Positions 49,001 through 61,000 of a DNA stretch of 64,000 bases are shown one piece after another. A program made the translations under genes and the position numbers. This DNA comes from Mytilus galloprovincialis (taxonomy: Eukaryota > Mollusca > Bivalvia > Mytilida > Mytilidae): the NCBI RefSeq assembly GCF_965363235.1, contig NC_134844.1:51704872-51768871 (forward strand). Reading direction: 5' to 3'. The number at the start of each line of letters is the position of its first letter. The stretch's first letter is position 1. The notes beneath the pieces were generated by a model, which made no database searches, had not been told where the DNA came from, and saw nothing but the letters and a program-made list of their open reading frames with translations.

Positions 49001-52000
49001 AATATGATTGTAGGTTTCATCTTAATAAACGTATGCTTATTATATTCTAGATTGCTTGTATGTTAAGTCAAAGTTCATTGATAAACATACGCGTGTTACA
49101 TATGGTGAACAGTTGCAGCAGTGCTTGCACTTTTGTGGAGACTATAACTACATCGGATTACAGGTAAGCTCATTATCTATGGTATTATATATGTTTGGTT
49201 TGAAAAAATTCCAAGTCAGTTATTTGTTTTGTATAACCACTTCAATAATTCCAGGATAATAAGCAGATTTAATTGTCATGTGTATCTATTGATACTGTTT
49301 GAAAATGGTTTTGGCTGGACGATATGTTATGACTGATCGTTTGTAGGCCAAATAAGTATAAAAATTACCTGTCCATACCATCATTGTCATGAACATTATA
49401 TAAAAAATATTGTAAAATAATTGTATAACATTACTTTATGACTATTTGTTACAATATGTATTTCTCACAGCACAGATGTTAGAGATGACAAATTGCATCA
49501 TGGCGTTTGACCTTGTTACATAATTAAGTTGAGCAAAAATAGCATTGTTAGTCAAGTATTGTACTTCGTCAGTTTGCTAGGATATATTTTGGTTACATGA
49601 ATTTATATTAGGGAGTACAAAATGTGTTCGTACATGTAATACCTTTTTTTCTTTTTTCATTTTGTTCTATTCTCTACATTTGGATTAGACACCCTATTAA
49701 CAAGATTAAGAAACTGAACTCATAAATGACATATTTCCGGAAATTGGTTAATAAGTTTTGAATGTTCTAATTGATACCGGAGTATTTTTTTATAAATTTA
49801 TTTTCTTTTAAACTGAACCTTTTGTTTACGAAATATGTTATAAATTGCAAACCCTATCGAACAAAAACATAAACAACAATTTAGCAACTGTGTTATGCCC
49901 AGTGCTTCAATAAGTACGTAGTACACAAGACACATTACCCAATTTATGATGGAATCAATACATTGATTGATTCATCGGGTTAATCGGGTTAGAAACAAAC
50001 ACACATTTTCATTGTATTGTACATATATGAATATAAAGGCAACAGTAGTATACCTCTGTTCGAAATTCAGAAATCGATTGAGAGAAAAAAGCAAAATCCG
50101 GGTTACAAACTAAACTGAGGGAAACGCATCAAATATAACATTAAAATGTAACACACACATAATTTTAATGTAGCAATGGCCTTATTCCTGACTTAGTACA
50201 TGACATTTTAGGAAGAAAAAATGATGGGTTGAACCTGGTACTTCAGTTCTGCCACATATCTTATAGTCGGTACAAGTGTGTCAATATATTTATCTTATTT
50301 AACTTTTTACGTAAGAATAATTTTTAACTTAGTCATATGAAGTTTACCTTTATTTCGTTATTCTTAAAGGAGTTACTGTATATTTTGTTTTTGTGTTTGA
50401 AGAAATGATTTCAACAATTGTGTTTGGACTGTAACACCCTCGTTATTAAAAAGTATTTATCATTAAATTTTTAACGTTTTTTCGAGAGGAAAAAAATGAA
50501 ATCACAACCTACAGTTATTCCTTTTAACTTAATACTAAATTCCAATTTTAAATAGTAAGTTATTAAAAAAAATTGATGAAGTTGATGAAATAATGTCTAT
50601 GATCAGATAGACAGAACATTTTTAGGCAACCAGAATTCAAACGTTTTACATCAAAAATTAAAATTTTTTAGAATTAAATAAAATTGAGAAAGGGAATGGG
50701 GAATGTGTCAAAGCGACAACAACCCGACCATAGAGCAGACAACAACCGACGGTAACCAATGGGTCTTCAATGTAGCGAGAATTCCCGCACCCGTAGGTGT
50801 CCTTCAGCTATCCCCTAAAAATATGTATACTAGTACAGTGATAATGGACGTCATACTAAACTAAAGTTTAGCTTACTATTATTTAATCAATTATTTCTAT
50901 TTACACACTTTATATACACATTAATAATTTTATAATTTATCTTATTGTTTTTTTTACAAGCAAAACAATTGTTCCTGTTTGAGTGTTTCTGAAATAGGTA
51001 ATACAACAGTTGAAGCAGCTTGTAATCAGAAAGAGACATGCCGTGGTGACAAGTATGCCTACTGTTCATACCATGTGAACGACAGCACTAGTCAGAACAA
51101 TTTTGTTGTCTACAAAAAAGGTAATTAAACACACATATCTTACAGTGACAATAGAAGGCATGTATGAAGTATATAATACCATTGTAAGATTCACAGTATC
51201 ATGTTTTTTATAATAAAAAAAAGTAAAAATAAACAGTAATCGAAAGGTTTATCTGTTATATTTTGGTTATGTAAACTATGTCTTTTGTGTATCGTTTATT
51301 GATAAACGAGTGTTTACATAATCTGTACAAAGGTAAGCTCTGAGCCGACATTTTATTTGTTTTATAAAAAGAATTGGCTACTAAAAAATCTCTTCACAGA
51401 TACCAAGATTAAATTTTGTATTTACGCCAGACGCGCGTTTCGTCTACGTAAGACTCATTAGTGACTCAAATCTAAAAAGGTTAAAAAGGCCAAATAAAGT
51501 ACGAAGTTGAAGAGCATTGATGATTAAAACTCCTAAAAAATCAAAGGTTTTGTAACACTAACATGATTAAGTGCAAAATATCACAATTTCATGTAGCGGA
51601 GTATGGTTTATTTTTTAGCCTACGCAAACGATTTTAAACAGTATTCGGTCTAGAATGTCAATACGTTAAACACATTTAACTCTAAATCCAGTAAAAAAGT
51701 AAAAAGATAAATTCAAATGTAGTCAATACTTCATTTGACGATACGTTTATATATAATCAATTAACAAGCTTGAAATTTTATAGCCATTATTTAATATATA
51801 TATATTTTAAGAAATGATTTTTTTTCGTGTGTGTTATATGTTCAAGAGTCCCTTACAATGACAGTCATTTGCTGTACGGGGAAAAAGGGTGAATACGCTT
51901 GGTATTTACTAAATAAAAGCTTAAGTATAATGTAAAACATGTAAACATTCTTAGAAACTTCAATCGATCATAAGTAGACCTGTGAATAGGTCTCGTCGTA

Positions 52001-55000
52001 TGAAGACCTGTCATCAGGTGTCACCTTGTCTGGGGCATACTTGTCCAAATAGCTGGCCAAAATCAGACTTGTCAATAGGTCTGCAACAGGCCTGAAAAAG
52101 CAGACCTAGTTTTGGGTCACATCGTCCTACTTCATTGTTTATGTTGTTTGCTTTTAATTTATTAATATATGTTTTAGAAAAATAAATTTATCTGAATATT
52201 GAGCACCATGGAGGTCAAGACGTTACACAGTTCGTAGACTCGACGAAGGAATTCTATTTCTGAGAATGACAAATTAGAAAAAAATATCTGACTCAGTTTC
52301 TATACAGTCTGGTACAAAACAAATACTAATATGCATAACCAATTATCACGTCATCATCTGGAATACTATAAAAATGGATGTTTACGTGTGATTTTTCTTT
52401 TATGTATTTACTTACATTTTAGCAATATTTCTCTGATATGTTTCAATAAATGCAACCATCTATCAACGTCAGTTTTAGGTTCTCAGTAATAAAGTACTCT
52501 CAAAGAAAAGAGCACAAGTACACACTGTTTTGTTGGATGTATTTTTCTTTGTATCCTTCTGATGAGTTAAACCTTTTCAGCTGATTTATATGGTTCGATC
52601 TGATGTTTGTACTGTCACACCCCTGTCCTAGTTAAAAGGGGGGTTGGCATTCTGCTTACATTTCAACCCATCCACGTTCTGTTTGTATGTGTTGTTCCAA
52701 GTCAGGAGCCTGTAATTAAGTAGTTGTCGTTTGTTTTTGGTGTTTTATACTAGTGTTTGTTTTTCGTTCATGTATTCGTTTAAGGGGGTACAGAACACAT
52801 AAGAAAAGATAACTCTTACTCATAGTCTGATTCCTTGCTACGTTTTAAAATTATGTGCAATATGCAAGCTTTTAAAAGATCATGATCAGAATGTTTACAT
52901 TATTGCTAAGACCAGCTGTACACCCTTTGTTATTCATTTAATCTTTTAATTCGTTTAAAATTACTCATTTTCCATAAATGAATCTTCAATGAGACATAAT
53001 AGGGAAATTTCAAAGTGAAATAAATTTACCAAAAGAAAACCAGGACGTTAGAAAAGGAGGGAAACAGAAAGAGAAAGGACCATAACTGTTTTCGTTTTTT
53101 ACTTGGCAATGCCTAGGTCTTAAATAAAATGAAATAAAGTACAAAAGTAAAAAGTCTAAGGATGCTACCATTTGATTTTAGGGGGAAGGGGGGGGGGGGG
53201 GGGGGCTCTAGGATTTAAAATTTTGTCCTGCATTTTTTTTTATAGTTGTAATCATCCTTAATGTCCTGCATTTTTTATTTTTCATTCTTTAAGGACCTGC
53301 AATTTTCATTAGTTGACTGAAATTGTTTTCATATTTTTAATTGTCATCCTGCTTGTTATGCCAAATTACTGATCCTGCCTTTGTTTGTTCAAAAGCCTGT
53401 CTTGCCTTTTTTCAAATTTCATCCAAGCCCCCCACCCCCCTCTCCTCAAATGAGGGTGGATAGGACCTTTATCGGGACTCCGGGGTCGAATGTTTTAAGG
53501 TCAGGATTTAAGGATTGACCCTTTCGAGATCCGGAAATTCTTTTTTCGAATTTTGGGATGTCGGGATTTAAATTTATTTAAATTCGGGACGTCGGGATTT
53601 CGTTTTTTTAAGCTGAGATTTCGGGATCAGGACCCCTCCTACCCCCCCCCCCTCTCAAATGGTAGCTCCCCCCGACAGTGAAAATTTTAACCAAATAAAT
53701 AAGAATCCCTGGACAATTGCACAATGCTTATGTTTGTAGATCTTCTTATCAAATTGATTAAATCAAATCTGAATTGACTCCACAATACATTTTTTTTTAA
53801 CAAAACATGTAGTTTAGTTTTTAAGGAAATACACTATGGCCTTAGTAATACATGTAGTAATGTAAAAAAGATTACGAATAATTTATAATTCTATAATTGC
53901 TGTCATATTTATTAAATTGCAATTGAATATTTTATTGCGTGATTTATATTCATGTAAAACGTTAGAAGATACACAGAGGGATAATGAACCACCAGTGCAT
54001 CATTTACATGTCACGGAACAAGGCAAAAGGAAGAAAAAAAACGTCCTTTTCAAATGTTTTCAGTCCAAAAAACACTACACATATTTTTGCTTTCTTAATT
54101 CATCTGAATAAAACAAAATATATCTTTCTAGTATCTTCTTCCAACCTTTATCCTGACAGGTGTCGAAAATTAACGGGTGTCTTCTATTCTGTCCGCAATT
54201 TTAGGGAAAGTAAAGTCTATGTTTAGAATCATAGTTGAAACTGAAACTACACATGTATGATATAAATAGAACATGTCATTTTCGCTTTATCAAATTTAAA
54301 TTTTGAAGGGATAGCAAAATTTGTTATTTTCTTTTGCTGTGCTTTTGTCATGTTAACTCGTGTATCTTTCCGAATTTTTTTTATCAAATGCAATTTTGAA
54401 ATAAATATAAAAAAGAAAGTGTGGTGTTATTGCAAGTGACAAGTGAAAATGATTCTTCTCAAGTCACAATTCAAGATTTTTACTAAATAGAGTTATCATT
54501 CTCTATAATAATAAGGGGCCCCAAAAATAATGTGAAACTTGTAACTGCCGTGCTTTTAACTAAATACTAGTTGTATCTAATTTTCATAACCTCTGCAGAA
54601 ATACTAAAAAAATTCTATGTTTAACGAACTTAATTTAACAGTATAAGGATTTTGCACAGTCGGCTCTATTTCATCTCTCATGAGCCGTGGTTCTTTGCAC
54701 CAATGGTTTTGTTGTCAAGTCTTGAACTGTATATTTTTGAATCTGGCCAATAGACCACTAAATTGAAAATCTTGATCATGTAAAGCATCTGTCAACTTTA
54801 AAGCTTTTCCCTATGAATCATGTGTATTTTTGGCGTGTCATGCTTTTAATTTCAACAACTCGTATCTCAAATCAGAAATCAGTTACATCTTTTTTTTGCC
54901 CCTGCAACTGAAAGTCGGGGGGTGGTTATTCCCTTTTCAAACAATTTTATGTGACTACATGTCCATTATTTATTCCGTGTGCATTGAATGGGTTGACATG

Positions 55001-58000
55001 TCATAAATATTGCTATATTGTTGTATGGTCGATTAAAGCTTGTGTAATATGATTTCATACTGACTACATAAAAGTCATGGCCCGTACAAGTGTTTCTTAC
55101 CAAAAACCACAATTATCGTCCTTGAGGTCAAAGTTCAAGGTCACATGAAGGTCAAAATTTTAAGAAGGCAAACCACCTCATGATGATACATCCACATGCC
55201 AAAGATGTAAGCCCTAGGTCAAAAGGCAACGAAGTTATGGCCTATATGATTGTGTTTTTCACGGGAAAAAACCCATAAAGTTGACCTTGAGGTCACATTT
55301 GAAGGTCACACAAAGGTCATCGTGATGCAAGACGCTTAACCCTGTGATGATACATCCACATGCCAAATAGCTAAGGCCTAATTCAAAAGACGAACAAAAT
55401 TATGGCCATTATGTACTTTTTGAATAGATTTTGCTCTTATTTAATGAACCAATTTGAGGGTGGGGCGTAATTTAAACTTAAATACCAAAACATCTAACGG
55501 TTAAATTTTTTGAAAAATTTGCCAGAACAACCGACTAGTATAGCACTCCAAATGCTTAGTTTTATGAAAAAATTAAACGACACATTTTTTTTCAAAAAAA
55601 AAGTTCTTCAAATACTAGAAGCACAGCATTCACTTTTCGGGGCTGATTCTGAACCCCTTATTAAAGTTCTGGCAAAATTTTAAATCCGGAATAAAAAACT
55701 TACAAGGAAGGGGTATCAGTGAACTAATATTCACCTCAGCTATCATTATCAGCTATGCTATTGTCAATTTAGGATTACATTTCAAAAATTTTAACAAATT
55801 GAACCCTATACCCATATTTCAGAAACTTCCAATTTTGGCCGATAATAGTATGTAAAGATGCCATATTTGAGTTGCCAAATCTTTTAAACCTATGGTTCAA
55901 ATCTTTTAAAAATTTTACAAGATGTTTAGGTTGGCCTAGTTTATCAATGAAAAAATATTAAGAAAAATTAAACGACAGGATTTTTTTGGGGTATAGTGTT
56001 GGGTACCCCCTTAATGTAAAAAAAAACCCGTTATTTTCACATTTGATTTTTTTCACATTTGTCATTTCGAGGCCTTTAATAACTGACCTACCGATTTAAT
56101 CTCTAATCATTGTTAACGGCCGAACATTGACCTTAGGTGATATTATCTGTGTCATGTGGTCTCATATGAACAGTTGTCCTATTAGTCATCACATCACAAC
56201 TTCTTTTGTATATACAAGTCATACAAGTGAGCGGTTTAGCTAGCTATAAAACCAGGTTCAATCCACCATTTTCTACATTAGAAAATGCCTGTACCAAGTC
56301 AGGAATATGACAGTTGTTATCCATTCGTTTGATGTGTTTGGACTTTTGATTTTGCCTTTTGATTTTGGATTTTCCTTTATGAATTTTCCTCGGTATTTTT
56401 GTGTTTTTACTTTATACATACGAATTGGTGCTTGACAATTACAAGATTTTATCCCTTTTCCGATACAGGAATTGCGTCATCCATATGATCTCTAATTGGA
56501 ATGTTTTGCTTACCCCAAATCAAAATAAATTAAAAGGTCGATTTAAATAGTTTTGTTTTTGCTTTGATTCGAAAGTAATACCTTTATCAATTAACATGAC
56601 AAAATGTATAAGGAAAGCTGTGCCTTAACGATTTCCAAAACTTGGCTCTTTTAACAAGATTTACTATATCGACCGAAATGTTCGTTTAGTTTACTATAAG
56701 AACGTGCCATATCAGTAAAAAGTAATATCACAAAAATACTTCACTCCGAGGAGAATTCAAAACGGAAAAACCCCAATCAAAAGGTCAAACACATCAAACG
56801 GATGGATTACAGCTGTCATATTCTGACATGGTACATGCATTTTTTTATGTAGAACATGGTAGATTGAACCTTGTAGATAAGTAGTATGCTAGAGGTCCAA
56901 ATTCAACCCAAAAAAAGAGCACAATATTTGCAAGTAGCTACGTCCTTTCATTGGACTTACACAAATCTGTCATATTCATTTTTGCCCTTACATATCTAAA
57001 TAATTACCGGTCGCTGATACATTTGAGCATATTTCTTTTTATAAACATACATAGCAGGGTATATGTTTTTTCGCTTTTAGGTAAGTAAAGTTGTCTAAAA
57101 ATATTTGTTTAGTCTAACAGACATTCCATTGGAAACTGTGTAATAAACAATGCTACAACATCTGCGCCTGTTGAGAAAAAAATATCCGATACCTTTATTT
57201 CGTTAGGTACAAATACTGTAACATATACTCTAAAGGAAAATGTACATGTTGCACTATTCTTGTTAATCACATTGAAGGGGTAACATACACAGAGTGACAA
57301 CCCTGGATCAGCCTCTGAGGATTGGTTTCGAAACCAATATTCTTTATAATAGTTATAGTTAATTCACTAAAAAATCAATATATTTGAAATATATGCTTTC
57401 AGAAAACACTGTTTTGTGTAAAGTTAACATAAAGATATAGGCATAAAAAGGTATATTGATCGTTGTTATTATTGTAATTGTTATTATTCAGTGAACGTCA
57501 GTAGGCAGTACCGGATTGGAAATTGCTTAAGCGTTACAATTTCTCAGGGCACCAAGAATTTTAAAGCAAACCCATGCGAAACGAAGTTCAAACCTATGTG
57601 TAGTGGTAAGAATGTGTTATGTAATCATCTGTTGTCCCTTCAATTAAAAATAGTTAGCATTTTGTTTTATAATGTTAAGAACCTCGCAAATTGTTTTCAT
57701 TTATTTGGTTCTTTCCATATTAAATAGCATCACTAGTTTGAACGAGAAAGTAGCATATTTCACTATGAAACTATTAAGTTAAACTAGAACAAACATAAAA
57801 ATTACTTAATGAACTCCGTATTACGAACACCTGTGATACTATACAAATAGAGCCTTTGTATGAGGTCGATACAAGGATATATTGACCTGAAAGAAGTATA
57901 TTAACTGAGGACGAAGTCCGAGGTCAATATACTTTTTTGGGTCGATATATCCTGTATTGACCTCATACAAAGGCTATATTTGTTATATTATTAATTTCCG

Positions 58001-61000
58001 ACCATGTTTGTATCAAAATCGTCATTTAGGTTTGTTGGAACTTTATAGATATTACATTGTCTCCTTGACAATAACAACATATTAGTTGTTATTTCATTTA
58101 CTTTTTTTTTTGACATCTTATGTATTTGAAAAGTTTTTTTCGTCAAATAATCGATCACTGATATCATTTGTTTCAAAACGTTAAACAATATCCTGAAATT
58201 CATTACATGACGTCACAAAGTATATCGGTGTTTAGATATTCTAAAAATAACCGTGCAATATGCTTTTTGCCGGTCAATATGCTTTTTGCTATCCGCCGTT
58301 TTCTCTCTACCTTCGAAAATATAGTTTAACATGTGACTATTCCTATACGAATCAAATTTGTTAAAATATACGAATTAATAATATATACAAGTATTCAGCC
58401 AATACAAACTACCAATAGACCAATTAAAATATAAATTGAGTTGTAAACTTTTGCTGACTTGCATAGTGTCCGAAAATGTATATACTATGAAAGTAAGTAC
58501 TCGGTTCCACACTCTTAATTTCATTGTACATAACATTTTATAGACTAACCGATACGTATCAGCGGTTTAAAGAAGTTTTCATTTTGATTCATTTTGCGTT
58601 GAAAAAAAAAATCCATTGGTAAACCCATTTAAGAAAATCCCCATGGAAATGTCCATTGGGCAAAATAATGAAATGAATGGCCATGGGCAATAATAAATAA
58701 ATCTTTATTCCTGAAAAAATAATGAAGCATCTGAATTACTGACGTCACTTGTCAATAGTAATGACAGCAACTTAAATTTATTTACAGTATGTGGTTATAT
58801 ATTTATGTAACATTTACATAAGTGCATTTTGTTACTCAAAACGTGTCATCCGCAGGTTTCATATCAAACTGGTTTTAAAATGAGAAATTGTTTTATTTTT
58901 CATGTGTTCGTCGTCTGGATATTTCGGGGTTGATTATCAAACAATTGTTTTTATTTTCAAGGAATAAATTCAAGACCTATCTATAAAGACGACCTGTCAA
59001 ATGATTGGGCTAGCTCTTTCAACAAATGTTCGTCATATGGATTTGCTACATATAATATGATCAAACAGTCAAACAATGTTTACCGAGGAAACTTTTGGCT
59101 GGGTAGTCTAAGAAGGCCAATAATCCAACGTTCTGCAGGTATGTTTTATAAACAGTCTTTATGATATGATGTTTTTTACTGAACTTGTAAAAGATTATGG
59201 GATAACAAGGAAATAATATGGAGATATGTGATAGTATATTGTTTCTTTCACAACTTAATAGACAAGCTACATTTTGCATATAGACAAATCGAATGTATAC
59301 ACATCTATTAATAACAAAGCAAGAGACAAAAACACGTATAGTATATTATTAAAAAATACTATTAAAACAGCTCTAATACTACCAAAACGGCATGTGTCAT
59401 ACTGATGACGTCGTCCTGGTGATATAAATCACGTGATCTATATTGCTTTTCGGCCCGGTCCAATATTTCCAAAACATATATTGTGCATGTAATTCAGGAT
59501 TCATTGCCAGTCCGTATTGGAAATATTGGCCCTATATTCACATCATTGCCAGTCCGTATTGGAAATATTGGCCCTATATTCACATCATTGCCAGTCCGTA
59601 ATGGAAATATTGGCCCTATATTCACATCATTGCCAGTCCGTATTGGAAATATTGACCCTATATTCACATTTGATGTATGTAATACAGGATTCAGAACAAG
59701 TCTGTATTGAAAAAAGTTTAATAAAAATGTTGTGAACTGGCTGTTTCTGTATTGGCACTGGTATAGATTCTCGGTCAGCTGTATTGGCCCTCGACCCGTC
59801 AACTTCCTCATTTTCAATACGCTCAATGTTCTTTATTATGTCATCTTCAAAGTTACTTAAATAAAAGTGTGACGGGATTGCTTCCCTTAGGAAAACTTCG
59901 TGCTCTCCGGTTACAAAAGGTTTAATTTGTGTGATCTGTAGAATGATTTTGTCTACCGTACTTAAAATAGCAACGATAAGATAGAGAACGTACACATTTA
60001 GTTTTTTACTCTTCGTAATAATATACAAACATGTAATTTCTTTACCCTTTACACATGTGTTCTCAGTTCTAAACTTACGCACATGATACACGAATAAGTC
60101 ATGATAAGTTTAATTCAAGAAGAGAAAAAAACACTCTGATTCCGACAAAACACTCTTTCAGACTGACATTTACCAACACGCGACATTTCTGTAATTGATA
60201 ACATATGTGCTACTTTTGTCTACACCAAACAATCGGATCTTTTATTGAAACCGACTTGTTTCATTATACATGTGTTACTGCAGGATTTATTTAAGAACTA
60301 CTCAGGAAGCATTTATTACCTGTTAAGTGTGTGTTCAGCTTCTAAGATGAAGTGACTATGTTAAACGCATCTATCTCATCTAACATTAGATAAAGGATAT
60401 AGCTGAGTCTAGCTCATATTTTGACCTAAATTTTGAAAGTGAAATTGAGATTTGATTGTGACCTATTATTTATGAGAAGAGGAATATTTAAAGCTTTTCA
60501 TTTTTGAACATGCAATGTCTATGTAGTTTAACCTGCATCATGAGCATAGGAAGTCTATATCTTGCAGTTCATATGATATTCAAGAGCTTGTGTTTCTTAC
60601 TTTTATTTTTATGAAGGGGGATTACTGGTTACAAAAAATATATCAGACTTATAATTTGATACGTCAGAATATCAAAGGTACCCAGTTCTACTTGGTACAT
60701 GTAGGGTTAAAGCCATCCCATCGAAGGGTTGTCAGGACGACTACACAGATGTTCACGAACTTGTTTTTATTGTCAGAACTACATCGCGTCCTTTTTATAG
60801 TGTGTTTTGTATTTACCATTAATTAAATTATGACTCAAATAGTTTTCTATGTTCAAATCAAATTAGCCGATTCAGGTGACAAATCTAATTAACCGATTCA
60901 GGTGACAAATCAAAGTAACATATAAAATGTGAGGGGATAGCATGAACTCCAAAAGGAACGAAACTGCGTGATACGCGTCTTTTTCTCCGCACGAACCAAC

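Noticed and set aside
59483-59826. Three overlapping repeat-containing frames (VRIGNIGPIFTSL-type)
   Set aside because: Artefact of the 42-bp tandem repeat, a multiple of three.
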